Shown: one piece after another, positions 28,469 to 38,165 of the stretch
How the letters are laid out: the number at the start of each line of letters is the position of its first letter
How positions within the stretch are numbered: the stretch's first letter is position 1
Assembly (NCBI GenBank): GCA_026552855.1
Contig: JAPMTX010000135.1
Location: forward strand, 1-64,000
Source of the DNA: Candidatus Methanoperedens sp.
Lineage (GTDB): Archaea; Halobacteriota; Methanosarcinia; Methanosarcinales; Methanoperedenaceae
Direction: 5' to 3'
DNA: 64,000 nt
The notes under the pieces: model-generated
What the model was told of the DNA's origin: nothing
The model's database searches: none
Seen by the model: the letters and a program-made list of their open reading frames with translations, nothing else
Translations under genes and position numbers: made by a program

Positions 28469-28579
28469 TTACTGCGTGGCAGGGATCAATTCTACGCTCA
28501 CGTCAGGGTTCCATTTGAATAAATAATAGCCAGTCTCATCGAGATAAATGAACGTATTGTAAAGACGATAGGTAAATAC
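28469..28579 (-). pseudogene. Possible 36-codon gene remnant
   Basis: The minus strand reads VFTYRLYNTFIYLDETGYYL and continues FKWNPDVSVELIPATQ to a TAA, with no start codon and a stop just upstream. It looks protein-like but has no visible family. Otherwise the 286-bp gap (28406-28691) holds only AT-rich promoter-like DNA for the MNT gene. Confidence 0.25.
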
Positions 28580-28691
28580 ATATTATTATCGGTTATATAT
28601 ATCGTGATTATAGAAACAGCATAAGAACATAAGATAATTATTATGTAAGTAACGTATCTGAACTAAAGATAAGATTAAAGTAGAGCTAAAC

Positions 28692-29180
28692 ATGCGCGGA
28701 TATAAAGACTACAAACAAATACTCAATAAATTCAAGCAATTACTTCTTGAGAAGTTTGGAGATAAACTTATTTCATTCGTCCTGTACGGTTCCGTAGCAA
28801 GGGGTACAGCAGGAGAAGAAAGCGATATCGATCTGCTCATCATCCTTAAAGATGCCCCGTCTGTTTATTACGAACGCCTGGAACCTGTAATAGAGATTGA
28901 GCTAAAACTGCGGGAAAGCACCTCAGAAAATACCGCGCCATCGATTTTCAGTTGTATTATCTTATCTAAGGAAGAAGCAATGGAAAACCGCAATATTTTC
29001 CTGGATATGATTGATGCCTCTATAATCCTGTACGATAGAAACAACTTTTTCAAAAACCGGCTAAAAGAACTCAAGAACAGGCTTCTGGAGCTTGTATCAA
29101 AAAAAATCGTCCTTGAAGATAAAACATGGTACTGGGACCTGAAGCCTGATATAGCGCCTGGGGAAGTCATAGAGCTATGA
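28692..29180 (+). CDS. MNT-type minimal nucleotidyltransferase (antitoxin)
   Basis: 162 residues. The polymerase-beta-type motif is LYGSVARGTAGEESDIDLLI (GSxARG...SDxD). A third acidic residue lies in the following IEIELKLRES region. MNT proteins inactivate partner HEPN toxins by adenylylation. It overlaps the HEPN gene by 4 bp (ATGA). Confidence 0.88.
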   Translation: MRGYKDYKQILNKFKQLLLEKFGDKLISFVLYGSVARGTAGEESDIDLLIILKDAPSVYYERLEPVIEIELKLRESTSENTAPSIFSCIILSKEEAMENRNIFLDMIDASIILYDRNNFFKNRLKELKNRLLELVSKKIVLEDKTWYWDLKPDIAPGEVIEL

Positions 29181-29401
29181 CCACAAACAGAGAGCAGGGC
29201 GAGAAACTGTTAAAAGAGGCTGAATGGATATTTGAAAAAGACCTTAAAAACGCTATGGAAGAGGGAAACTATAATATCGCTGTCAGAAGGGCGCAGGAGA
29301 TAGTTGAACTATCTCTTAAAGGGTGCCTGCGAATATCAGAAGATACAAAAAAGGCTTTTGAGGACGCCACTTTTGTGCTTAAAGAAATAAAGCCACGATA
29401 A
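29177..29401 (+). CDS. Shortened HEPN-domain protein
   Basis: 74 residues, about half a usual HEPN toxin (~130). The first two helices (WIFEKDLKNAMEEGNYNIAVRRAQEIVELSLKG) match HEPN, but the region carrying the RxxxxH ribonuclease motif is missing; the rest (CLRISEDTKKAFEDATFVLKEIKP) is short and unlike the family. It is likely an inactive remnant or a deletion fusion. Partner of the MNT gene. Confidence 0.75.
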   Translation: MTTNREQGEKLLKEAEWIFEKDLKNAMEEGNYNIAVRRAQEIVELSLKGCLRISEDTKKAFEDATFVLKEIKPR

Positions 29402-29519
29402 TGCCGACACGTAAATAAAATCCAGTTTTTGTTTGATGAACTGGCATTTTTGCAAAAAATATACATGCAAGTTAGTTGTATAAGCCCCAGGAATAGGAAA
29501 CTACCAGGAGAGATATACC

Positions 29520-30665
29520 ATGAACCTTGAGAACATGCTAATTATGATACCCGGTCCAGTACCGGTCGCACCAAGAATACTCCGCGCCATGGCAAAGCCC
29601 ATAATCGGGCACCGCGGAAAGGAATTCGGGGACATGTACAATGAATGCAGGACAATCCTGCAGGAGCTTTTCTGCACAAAGAACGACCTCTACGTCATCA
29701 GCGGCTCAGGCACTGCAGCCATGGAGGCTGCTGTCGGTAACGTTATCGGGGAAAATGACACGCTAGTTACAGTCGAGAACGGGAAGTTCGGCGAGCGCTT
29801 CAGGGAAATAGGGGAGCGCTACGGGAAGGTCAGGGCGGTCAAGTTCGACTGGACAAAAGGCGAATCCATAGACCTTGATAAGGTCGAGGATGCGCTTGCC
29901 GAGGGCGCAAAGGCGGTCTCTCTCGTCCATAACGACACTTCAGTTGGCATAAAGAACCCGGCTAAAGAGATAGGTGAGCTTGCGAAGAAATACGGCGCGC
30001 TGTTCATCATGGATGGCGTGACCACCATAGGCGGCGACGAGGTGCTGGTGGACAAGTGGGGCGTTGATCTGGCTGTCGTGGGCTCACAGAAATGCATCGG
30101 CGCACCTCCAGGGTTATCAGCCATCTCGGTCAGCAAGAAAGCCTGGGAATCCATGGTCGAGAAGCCTCCCTATTACATGGACCTGAAGGCGTACAGGAAA
30201 TCAGCCAGCAAAGAGACGGCGCAGACGCCTTATACGCCCGCTGTCCCTCTCTTCTTCGCCCTGCACGAGGCGCTCAAGATAGTCAAAGAAGAGGGACTTG
30301 ATACGCGCATCAAAAGGCATGCCAGATTTGCGGAAGCAGTGCGCGCCGCGGCTGAGGCGATGAACATAGAGATGTTCCCGCAGTTGAACGGGTACAGCAG
30401 GTACTCAAACACCGTCACTGCCATGAAGATACCCACTGGCATCGACGACAAGAAGCTGCGCGGCGGGGTAAAAGAGCTCGGCATCCAGATCTCAGGCGGT
30501 CAGGGAGCGCTTGAGGGCAAGATTTTCAGGATAGGGAACATGGGCAATATTAGCAAGCTGGATATCCTGAGCACCATAATGGCTGTAGAGATAGTGCTCC
30601 ACAAGAACGACGTTGTCAAGAAGATAGGACCGGGCATTGAGGCTGCAAGCAACGTGCTGAAGTAA
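29520..30665 (+). CDS. Alanine-glyoxylate / serine-pyruvate-type class V aminotransferase
   Basis: 381 residues, GGAGAG upstream. It begins MIPGPVPVAPRILRAMAKP with GHRGKEF, the AGT/SPT signature. The PLP lysine is in VVGSQKCIGAPPGLSA, with MDGVTTIGG as the aspartate motif before it. It probably transaminates glyoxylate/pyruvate with alanine or serine. It is monocistronic and followed by a repeat element. Confidence 0.9.
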   Translation: MNLENMLIMIPGPVPVAPRILRAMAKPIIGHRGKEFGDMYNECRTILQELFCTKNDLYVISGSGTAAMEAAVGNVIGENDTLVTVENGKFGERFREIGERYGKVRAVKFDWTKGESIDLDKVEDALAEGAKAVSLVHNDTSVGIKNPAKEIGELAKKYGALFIMDGVTTIGGDEVLVDKWGVDLAVVGSQKCIGAPPGLSAISVSKKAWESMVEKPPYYMDLKAYRKSASKETAQTPYTPAVPLFFALHEALKIVKEEGLDTRIKRHARFAEAVRAAAEAMNIEMFPQLNGYSRYSNTVTAMKIPTGIDDKKLRGGVKELGIQISGGQGALEGKIFRIGNMGNISKLDILSTIMAVEIVLHKNDVVKKIGPGIEAASNVLK

Positions 30666-30672
30666 TTGCGAT

Positions 30673-30757
30673 AGAACACGGATTGCACGGATGACACGGA
30701 TACGCACGGATACGATTAATCCGTGAAAATCCGTTTGATCCGTGCAATCCGTGTTCT
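30673..30757. repeat. 20-bp perfect inverted repeat element
   Basis: AGAACACGGATTGCACGGAT (30673-30692) and its complement at 30738-30757, with internal CACGGAT copies in the loop. It fills the gap between two convergent aminotransferase genes and could double as a terminator. Confidence 0.75.
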
Positions 30758-30819
30758 GTACTGTTTCTGCTCATCTGCAGTCTCGTATATCTGCTGTTCC
30801 TTATCATCCTTCCTTGTAG

Positions 30820-31911
30820 TCATCCAGTTAATATCTCTTTCAACGCCCCTGCGATTGAATCCAGATCACTCCTGCTTACCGCAGGATGAACGGGCAGGGA
30901 AAGAACTTCCTCTGCTGCCCTCTCGGACACGGGAAGAGAATAGTTGCAACCTGATTTCTTATAGAAAGGCTGCCTGTGGACCGGGAGCGGATAGTATATC
31001 CCGGTACCTATACCTCTCTTATTCAAAAGAGATGCAACATTGTCCCTGACAGCAGAGCCTCCTTTTAACCTGATCGTGTACTGGTGGAACACATGCCTGC
31101 GGCTCTCTCCAACTGAAGGCACCCTTAATCCCTTTATCTTGCTCAGCCTGCTGCTCAGGTACTCTGCATTTTTGATCCTTGCCTCATTGAAACCTTCAAG
31201 CTTTCCTAACTGGACTGAGCCTATGGCAGCAGCAATATCGGTCATCCGCAGGTTAAATCCAAGCATCTCGTGGTAATACCTCTGCTTTGAGCCGTGAGAC
31301 CTTATCATCCTTGAGCGCTCAGCCACGTTCTTGTCGTTCGTGGTTATCATGCCGCCCTCTCCTGTCGTCATGTTCTTGGTAGGATAGAAGCTGAACGCGC
31401 CAGTGCCGAAGGAGCCAGCCATTTTACCCCCGTATGTGGCGCCGTGCGCCTGGCATGCATCCTCTATTACAGCCAGATTATAGTCTTCCGCTATCTTCAT
31501 TATACTTTTCATATCAGCAGCCTGACCGTAAAGGTGAACAGGTATGATGGCTCTTGTCCTTGCGGTTATTTTCTCAACTATACTCTCTGGATCGATATTG
31601 AAACTCTCCTCTTCGATATCTGCAAAAACAGGCCTTGCGCCTGTGAATAAGACCGAGTTAGCCGATGCTATGAACGTAAAAGGGGTTGTTATGACCTCAT
31701 CCTTTTCTTTGATATTATGCGCAAGCAGCGCAACATGGAGCGCCGCCGTCCCTGAATTCACGGCTACAGCATAGGATGTGCCAATGTACCCGGCAAATGC
31801 TGTCTCAAAGGCTTTTACCCCCTCGCCCTCGGCTATGTTCCCTGATCTCATAACCTCTGTTATTGCATTGATCTCTTCTTCGCCGATGAGAGGTTTTGCT
31901 ACTGGTATCAT
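30820..31911 (-). CDS. DegT/DnrJ/EryC1/StrS nucleotide-sugar aminotransferase
   Basis: 363 residues. [29 protein letters not shown] and the PLP-lysine motif [14 protein letters not shown] are family-defining. It makes amino sugars on nucleotide carriers for surface glycans. The next gene is joined by an ATGA overlap, a hexapeptide acyltransferase that would N-acylate the product. Confidence 0.92.
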   Translation of the reverse strand: MIPVAKPLIGEEEINAITEVMRSGNIAEGEGVKAFETAFAGYIGTSYAVAVNSGTAALHVALLAHNIKEKDEVITTPFTFIASANSVLFTGARPVFADIEEESFNIDPESIVEKITARTRAIIPVHLYGQAADMKSIMKIAEDYNLAVIEDACQAHGATYGGKMAGSFGTGAFSFYPTKNMTTGEGGMITTNDKNVAERSRMIRSHGSKQRYYHEMLGFNLRMTDIAAAIGSVQLGKLEGFNEARIKNAEYLSSRLSKIKGLRVPSVGESRRHVFHQYTIRLKGGSAVRDNVASLLNKRGIGTGIYYPLPVHRQPFYKKSGCNYSLPVSERAAEEVLSLPVHPAVSRSDLDSIAGALKEILTG

Positions 31912-32576
31912 AACCCTCCAATCGCGTTGATGGTCCGCAGGTCATCGGGCAGCTCCTTTACCTCTGCCGGGAAACCTATCGCCAGCTTCCACGGCGGCAC
32001 GTCTTTTGTCACAAGAGCACCTGCAGCCACCATAGCCCCTTCCCCTACCTCCACCCCAGGCAGCAGGGTGGCATTTGCCCCGATAGATGCGCCGTGCCTC
32101 AGCACCGGACCCCTCATATCTGTATTCTTCCTCACTGGATATTTATCGTTAGCCAGCACTGCGCACGGTCCTATGAACACGTTATCCTCGACCACGACGT
32201 TCAGAGGGATATACACGTTCCCCTGTATGCTGACGTTATTCCCTATCACCGCGCGCCCGTCAATAATTGTGTTCGTACCGATAAGCACGCTGTTACCGAT
32301 GATGGTCTCTTCGCGAACCAGGACGTTGTGACCTGTACGCAGGTTGTTCCCGGTATCAACACCTGCATAAATAACTGAATTCGATCTGATGACCGCATCA
32401 TCGCCTATAACTGCGCCCCTGTAATCCATGTCATCGATGCCGGTTCCGTACAGCGAAGCCCTTCCCAGAATATCGGCTGTCGGGTAGCCGATGATCACGC
32501 CCTCCCCGATGATGGCGTTCTTCCCTATGCTGCTCCTGCCGTATATCCTGAAATGGCTTCTCCTTTTACTTTTCAT
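31908..32576 (-). CDS. Left-handed beta-helix (hexapeptide) acyltransferase
   Basis: 222 residues with many I/VGxxx(V/I) hexapeptides ([48 protein letters not shown]). The 3-4 surface-sugar N-acetyltransferase type fits the adjacent aminotransferase. Start ATG 32576; 11 bp from the MraY-like gene. Confidence 0.9.
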   Translation of the reverse strand: MKSKRRSHFRIYGRSSIGKNAIIGEGVIIGYPTADILGRASLYGTGIDDMDYRGAVIGDDAVIRSNSVIYAGVDTGNNLRTGHNVLVREETIIGNSVLIGTNTIIDGRAVIGNNVSIQGNVYIPLNVVVEDNVFIGPCAVLANDKYPVRKNTDMRGPVLRHGASIGANATLLPGVEVGEGAMVAAGALVTKDVPPWKLAIGFPAEVKELPDDLRTINAIGGL

Positions 32577-32587
32577 ATCTAACCTCC

Positions 32588-33589
32588 TCAGTTTCCATAT
32601 CTAACCTCCTCCGGAATCAAAATCCCGATGATGCTGAAAGCAATAGTGATTGCATACATGGCGACCGTTGCCTGTCTCTCGGTCATCCTCCTGTGGTACG
32701 GAAGCACCCATTTCAGAGTAAGGGGATTGGGTACATCGAGCGTCCCGTCATCCCTCTGCTTTCCGAACTTCGCCTGGGGGTACTTTTTGATGCGCCAGTA
32801 GACGTACATCAGGAAATTAACGGTATGCGGAATAAGCATGACAAACCCGCTGATTATGTATCCCTGCATGACGATCAGCACGCCGATAGCAGCCCCGACT
32901 GTTAGCGAGCCTATGTTCCCCCAGAATATCCTGGAAGGGTAGCGCTCGAACAGGTGGAACCCCAGGGTCGCGCCTGTTACAGCGAATATCGCCATGATAT
33001 TATTGACGTTCTCTAAAGACCCCCCGGTCAGGGATTTTATGAGCAGGGAGAAAAGGATTATCAGTGAGAGCCCTGATGACATGCCGTTAAAGCCTGAGTG
33101 CATGTTCACAAGGTTTGCCGAGACCAGGACGTACGTGGGCATGATAAGCTGGCTGTAGAACTTCCCGAGATCGACCTCGCCTATAAAAGGAAAAACCATC
33201 CATGAATGCGTTGCATACTGTATCAGCGGGTACGAACAATAATACATCAGGATGAGCTTGACCGTTCTTCCGATATCTATCATATCATCCAGGACGCCGA
33301 ACAGACCGAAGAGTATGATCACGTTCAATACAACATAGTTCGTGGCGCTGAACTTGTAGAACAGGGAATTTATGGACAGCGAGAAAAGGACTGCAAGCAT
33401 GATGGCAATCCCTCCGCCCGTAGGCACCAGCTTCTCGCCCTTCTTGTGGTAGTCTTTCGCCACAAAACCCTTTTCAGTAAGTTTACGTATGAGATAAGGC
33501 GTTGTGAGAAGTATAATCAGGAACGGGAGCAGAAATACAGCACCAATCTCAATCGCCAGCCAGTAAATAGTCTCCAAACACTCACCCAT
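32588..33589 (-). CDS. MraY/WecA-like phospho-sugar transferase (glycosyltransferase 4)
   Basis: 333 residues with about ten membrane helices. The acidic motifs [19 protein letters not shown] (LDD) and [17 protein letters not shown] (N..NxxDG-like, with HSGFNG) and HFRRMT-like PYHRRMTE at the end define the family. It transfers a sugar-1-phosphate from a UDP-sugar to a polyprenyl phosphate, the first membrane step of glycan assembly. It is first in the leftward operon. Confidence 0.88.
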   Translation of the reverse strand: MGECLETIYWLAIEIGAVFLLPFLIILLTTPYLIRKLTEKGFVAKDYHKKGEKLVPTGGGIAIMLAVLFSLSINSLFYKFSATNYVVLNVIILFGLFGVLDDMIDIGRTVKLILMYYCSYPLIQYATHSWMVFPFIGEVDLGKFYSQLIMPTYVLVSANLVNMHSGFNGMSSGLSLIILFSLLIKSLTGGSLENVNNIMAIFAVTGATLGFHLFERYPSRIFWGNIGSLTVGAAIGVLIVMQGYIISGFVMLIPHTVNFLMYVYWRIKKYPQAKFGKQRDDGTLDVPNPLTLKWVLPYHRRMTERQATVAMYAITIAFSIIGILIPEEVRYGN

Positions 33590-33772
33590 TGCTATAATGG
33601 TGAATTACGTATATAGATTTTCTTCATATACACATCCATACATCCAAGCGTACAGAACATATTTTCCCGGATATATTCCTTCAGAATATATATCCTCCTG
33701 CTGCAGTTTACACACTTCACTTCTACCAGTTCCAAAATAACCCCCCTTTTGAATAATTAATATTAGCTTTTA

Positions 33773-34336
33773 TCAATTCATCTCTTTCCTGCTGTTGAAG
33801 AAAAATACCAGTCCCATTATCACCGCCACTGGCAGAGCTACCGTAGGGAATTCAGGTACGCTAACACCTGAGAGAGGCTTCACTTCAACGGTCGCCTTTG
33901 CCAGTTGAGCGCCGGATGCCGGGTCTTCGATCTTTATTATGTATTTTTTTGCAGCCCCGCTTATGTCCCTGACTCTCAGATTAAATGTATCAAAACCGTC
34001 CGCTCCATAGTTTAACCTTATAACCGGGTTATCTGCTAACGATGCCTCATCTGTTCCTTTAGAGCTGATTTTTTTATCAATTACTACCTGGAGACCTTTT
34101 GCTGGGTTTCCTGCATCATCCAGCACCGAGATGCTCATGTTTCCCGGCATTGCGGCGTTATCTCCCGGTGCGGCGGCTATTATATCCAGGTCTGCCCAGC
34201 CGTCTGCCGGCAGTGTAATCACTGAAACTTTCATATCGGTATTATCCTCAGGGATGCGAATGTTAGCCGATGCTATCCCAGTTATACTAATAATGATAAG
34301 AAAAAGCGCAGCTACATCCTGGATTCTGTTCCTCAT
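33773..34336 (-). CDS. PEF-CTERM surface protein
   Basis: 187 residues from ATG 34336 (GTG 34345 possible). Signal peptide (AALFLIIISITGIASA), Ig-like beta domain, then a C-terminal tripartite signal: VPEFPTVALPVAVIMGLVFFF plus basic RKE. This PEF-CTERM tag is recognised by archaeosortase, which cuts and anchors the protein. No sortase gene is in the window. Its place between the two arms of the glycan locus fits a glycosylated surface protein. Confidence 0.85.
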   Translation of the reverse strand: MRNRIQDVAALFLIIISITGIASANIRIPEDNTDMKVSVITLPADGWADLDIIAAAPGDNAAMPGNMSISVLDDAGNPAKGLQVVIDKKISSKGTDEASLADNPVIRLNYGADGFDTFNLRVRDISGAAKKYIIKIEDPASGAQLAKATVEVKPLSGVSVPEFPTVALPVAVIMGLVFFFNSRKEMN

Positions 34337-34527
34337 ATTCACCACTCCTTTGATTCTTACCCCGGGCCTACCCCACCGTCCCAGAGCATTATCTCATACG
34401 ACCCGTAAACTTATAAATCTAGCGTTCACCGGGAATACTAAGAAGCTGAGGCTGTATTCCACGACAGCGCAGATAAGCTTATAACAGAATACTGTAATTC
34501 TAATTACCTGTAGTGGGGTAAGATAGT

Positions 34528-35151
34528 TTGGCTGAAACGGTTTTGATCCTGAGCCCGCATACCGATGACGGCGAGCTGGGCTGCGGCGGCAGTATTGCCA
34601 GATTCGTTGAAGAGGGAAAAGACATCTATTACGTAGCCCTCTCAGGCTGCGAAAAATCCGTACCCGCGGGATACCCTGCGGATATACTCAGGCATGAGGT
34701 CAGGAATGCCACGAAAGTGCTGGGAATAGAGAACCTGCTCCTGTACGACTACGAGGTCAGGGAATTCCCGCGCCTGCGCCAGGAGATCCTTGACACGATG
34801 ATAGAGATAAGGAAAAAGATCAATCCTGATATTATTCTCACCCCGTCCTCTTACGATACCCACCAGGACCACATGATCGTCAGGGAGGAGACGCTGCGTG
34901 CGTTTAAGAGAGGTACGATACTGGGATACGAGCAGCCCTGGAACAATATCACCTTCAATACGATGGCATTTATCCCTTTAAAAAAAATCCACCTCTTAAA
35001 GAAAATAGAGGCGCTGAACTGCTATGAGACCCAGAGGGGTAAAAGCTATTTCTGCGAGGATTTCATAAAAGGGCTGGCTCAGACAAGGGGAACCCAGATA
35101 GATGAGATTTACGCCGAGGCTTTTGAGGTCATAAGATGGGTCATAAGATGA
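34528..35151 (+). CDS. PIG-L / LmbE-type deacetylase
   Basis: 207 residues, TTG start with GGGGT upstream. Zinc motif SPHTDDGELGCGGS and the distal THQDHMIVREE. It removes N-acetyl groups from GlcNAc-containing lipids or conjugates. First gene of the rightward glycan operon; overlaps the next by 16 bp. Confidence 0.9.
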   Translation: MAETVLILSPHTDDGELGCGGSIARFVEEGKDIYYVALSGCEKSVPAGYPADILRHEVRNATKVLGIENLLLYDYEVREFPRLRQEILDTMIEIRKKINPDIILTPSSYDTHQDHMIVREETLRAFKRGTILGYEQPWNNITFNTMAFIPLKKIHLLKKIEALNCYETQRGKSYFCEDFIKGLAQTRGTQIDEIYAEAFEVIRWVIR

Positions 35152-36071
35152 TGCATTTCCTTATGACGGTCGATGTTGAGGGGTTTTCAATCCCCCTGAA
35201 CAGGTGCGACCATAACACGGGCAAAGAGGTCTATGAGACCGGACTGCCAAGACTGCTTGACCTGTTAGACAGGCACGACATCCCTGCTACGTTCTATTTT
35301 ACCGGGAAGATGGCTGAGGCTTTCCCCGGATCCGTGGAACTGGTAATGGAACACGGGCACGAGATAGGATGCCACGGGTACGACCATTCGCACGAGAGAG
35401 CCTTTGATGTGCTCAGTTATGACGAACAGTTATCCGACCTGAAAAAGGCGAAGGATATCATAACCGGGATTGCGGGCAGGATCGAATCGTTCAGGGCGCC
35501 TGCACTCAGGCTTAATGAAAATACAGTGAGGGCTCTTGAGAGAACGGGGTTCAGGACAGATTCCTCCATCTGCTCCCAGCGTTTTGACGGTCCCTTCACT
35601 TTCGGTTCGAAAAAAAAGCTCAACTGGTTACTCGCCCCCAGGAAGCCGTATTTTCTCTCTTACAGTTCCATATTCCACAGGGGAGATTCAAAGATACTGG
35701 AAATCCCCGTATCTGCCCTGTTCTTTTCATACAGCGGCACGGTGATGAGAAGGGCGCCGAACATAACAAAGCTGCTCCAGAAAAGCCTGTTCATGGAATC
35801 CAGGGCTACGGATAAGCCGCTCATCTTCCTGTTCCATCCCAATGAGTGCCTGGATGCAGGGAATTCGGTTGTTGCGAACAGGAGAGCCAGTTATATCCAG
35901 TACCTTTTCTCGGATGTTATCAGGCAGAGGTTAAAACTCAAGAACCTGGGCATGAATGCCCTGAAGCTTCTTGATGAGCTTTTCAAATCAGCAAAGGGAT
36001 ACAACCCGGAATTTATTACTATGAAGGATTATAGAAAATCGTATGGGGGGTTAGATGAACATAGAGATTGA
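35136..36071 (+). CDS. Polysaccharide deacetylase (NodB fold)
   Basis: 311 residues. FLMTVDVEGF carries the catalytic Asp, and GCHGYDHSHERAF carries the two zinc histidines of the CE4 family. The later YSSIFHRG and LFHPNECLDAG resemble membrane-sugar deacetylases of the archaeal/exosortase-linked group. It acts on a lipid- or protein-linked glycan. Overlaps the FemAB gene by 17 bp. Confidence 0.88.
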   Translation: MGHKMMHFLMTVDVEGFSIPLNRCDHNTGKEVYETGLPRLLDLLDRHDIPATFYFTGKMAEAFPGSVELVMEHGHEIGCHGYDHSHERAFDVLSYDEQLSDLKKAKDIITGIAGRIESFRAPALRLNENTVRALERTGFRTDSSICSQRFDGPFTFGSKKKLNWLLAPRKPYFLSYSSIFHRGDSKILEIPVSALFFSYSGTVMRRAPNITKLLQKSLFMESRATDKPLIFLFHPNECLDAGNSVVANRRASYIQYLFSDVIRQRLKLKNLGMNALKLLDELFKSAKGYNPEFITMKDYRKSYGGLDEHRD

Positions 36072-37077
36072 CTGGTTGAAAAAAACCGAGGAGGGATTAT
36101 GGGATGGTTTCGTCCTCCGGCACAGCGGATCTACTTTCTATCACCAGACAGGATGGAAGCGCGTTATTGAGAGTGCATACGGTCATGCGCCGCATTACCT
36201 GATCGCAAAGGTGGACGGCAGCGTACGCGGTATACTGCCTCTTTTTAAAGTGGGCGGGAAGGTGGTATCCATGCCGTTTGCGCCTTACGGCGGTCCATGT
36301 ACAGTTAATAAAGATATTGAGAGGCTGCTTATAGATGAGGCTATCTCGCTCGTAAAAGAGGAGGATCTAAGCTACCTGGAGCTCCGTAATCCTGTTGAGA
36401 TACCAGAAGAGCTGCTGGTCACGAGCGATTCTTATACTACCTTTATCATACAATTGCATAAAAACCCTGATATCCTGTGGAGAGATACGTCTAAAGGAGC
36501 AAGGCGCTCTGTTAATAAAGCCCTTAAATCCAATCTGAAAGTGGCTATGGGAGACAGCTATCTTGACGAGTTCTACCATATCTACTCTATTAAGAACAGG
36601 GAACTTGGCGCGCCGGTCCACAGCCGGGGTTTTTTTGAGGCGATACTGAAAGGATTTCCCGGCAGGTCGTCAGTTCAGGTCGCAACCGCAGACGGGCGGG
36701 TTGTGGGTGCAAAGTTCCTGCTGTTCTTCAGGGACAGGATAATCTCAGGATGGGCTGCATCCGACAGGGAGTATAAGAATATCAGCCCGAACAGCCTGCT
36801 TACCTGGGAGATACTGAAATACGGGTGCGAGAATAATTATTCCGTCTTTGATTTCGGACGGAGCGAGAAGAATACGGGCAGCTTTAATTTTAAAAGGTCG
36901 TGGGCAAATGCAAGGGTCGTCGATCTTCACTACCAGTACTATTTGAACAATACGGGCAAAATACCCGATATCTCAAAGCTGACCCTTAAGAGAAAATTAT
37001 TCAGCAGGATGTGGAGCGCCCTGCCGCTCGGGTTCACGACCAGGTTCGGCCCGTCGCTGAGAAAACATTTCCCTTAG
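36055..37077 (+). CDS. FemAB-like GNAT ligase
   Basis: 340 residues with two GNAT folds. The N-terminal half has FYHQTGWKRVIESAYGHAPHYLIA, the C-terminal half VAFDFGRSEKN-like YSVFDFGRSEKNTGSFNFKR. FemAB-type enzymes add an amino acid from aminoacyl-tRNA, or are linked to PEP-CTERM/PEF-CTERM loci (XrtA system). A second, divergent copy is three genes downstream. The start follows GGGGGG. Confidence 0.85.
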   Translation: MNIEIDWLKKTEEGLWDGFVLRHSGSTFYHQTGWKRVIESAYGHAPHYLIAKVDGSVRGILPLFKVGGKVVSMPFAPYGGPCTVNKDIERLLIDEAISLVKEEDLSYLELRNPVEIPEELLVTSDSYTTFIIQLHKNPDILWRDTSKGARRSVNKALKSNLKVAMGDSYLDEFYHIYSIKNRELGAPVHSRGFFEAILKGFPGRSSVQVATADGRVVGAKFLLFFRDRIISGWAASDREYKNISPNSLLTWEILKYGCENNYSVFDFGRSEKNTGSFNFKRSWANARVVDLHYQYYLNNTGKIPDISKLTLKRKLFSRMWSALPLGFTTRFGPSLRKHFP

Positions 37078-37085
37078 GAGAAATC

Positions 37086-38165
37086 ATGAGGATTTTAATC
37101 GACGTGGGTCATCCGGGGCATGTCCACCTGTTCAAGAATATGATATTCAACCTGCAGAGCGAGCATGAGGTCATCGTCACTGCCAAACCTAAAGAATCCA
37201 CTGTAAACCTGCTTGAAGCCTACAGCATACCCTATCATACAGTAAGTAATTTCCAGAGCGACCTCTTTAAAAAAGCGGTAAATTTCCCTCTCAAGATGGC
37301 AAGGCTGTATAAATTCTGTAAAAAGTTCAACCCGGATATCCTCATCGGTGTACACGATATGTACATCGCGCAGCTCGGGAAGCTGATACGGAAGCCGTCT
37401 ATCATATTCACAGATACCGAGGAGGCAAAATTCGCGGATGCCATTACCTTCCCGTTCGCAGATGTCATCTGCACGCCGGAATGCTACATGAAGGATATCG
37501 GCGGTGGAAAACATGTGAGATATAACGGGTACCATGAATTAGCCTACCTGCACCCGAATTATTTCAAAGCAGAGGAAGCCGTACTTGACGAACTGGGCGT
37601 ATCGAAGAACGACAGGGTGATCGTTGTAAGGTTGATCTCCCTGGATGCATACCATGATGTTGATCTGAAGGGGATAAACAGAAAAAACGAGCTTGCTTTT
37701 ATCAGGGCACTTGAGGACTACGGGAGGGTTTTCATCAGTTCTGGCAAACCGCTTGGCAGGGAGCTGGAAAAGTATGCGCTTCGTCTCCCGCCTGAGAAAT
37801 TCCATTCCGTGCTCGCTTTTGCTGACCTCTGCATTGGCGACGGCGGCACGACCGCAGTAGAAGCTGCCGTGCTGGGCACGCCTGCGATACACATAGAGGC
37901 TGATGCGGGAGGACGGGCGACAGGAGAAACAAGCGGGAATTTCATGGAACTGCGGGACAGGTACAGCCTGCTGTATTTCTATCCTGATGAGGAGAGCGCG
38001 CTTGCAACAGCACGAAATATCCTTGAGAACAAAAATTCAAAAGCTGAGTGGGGGCGTAAAAGGGAACTGCTGCTGAGGGACAAGGTAGATGTGACAGCCT
38101 GGATGACCGGTTTCATCGAGGGATTCCCGGGGAGTTTTTATGACCGCGTGGGAAAGGGCGTATGA
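37086..38165 (+). CDS. DUF354 glycosyltransferase-like protein
   Basis: 359 residues from ATG 37086, with TTAGGAGAAA upstream. GT-B architecture: RILIDVGHPGHVHLFKNM at the N-terminus and a donor-binding LCIGDGGTTAVEAAVLGTPAIH in the C-terminal domain. It probably transfers a sugar in the surface glycan pathway. Confidence 0.88.
   Translation: MRILIDVGHPGHVHLFKNMIFNLQSEHEVIVTAKPKESTVNLLEAYSIPYHTVSNFQSDLFKKAVNFPLKMARLYKFCKKFNPDILIGVHDMYIAQLGKLIRKPSIIFTDTEEAKFADAITFPFADVICTPECYMKDIGGGKHVRYNGYHELAYLHPNYFKAEEAVLDELGVSKNDRVIVVRLISLDAYHDVDLKGINRKNELAFIRALEDYGRVFISSGKPLGRELEKYALRLPPEKFHSVLAFADLCIGDGGTTAVEAAVLGTPAIHIEADAGGRATGETSGNFMELRDRYSLLYFYPDEESALATARNILENKNSKAEWGRKRELLLRDKVDVTAWMTGFIEGFPGSFYDRVGKGV

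Noticed and set aside
33676-33702. GGATATATTC..GAATATATATCC near-palindrome upstream of the MraY-like gene
   Set aside because: AT-rich and imperfect by two bases; could arise from TATA-like sequence by chance.
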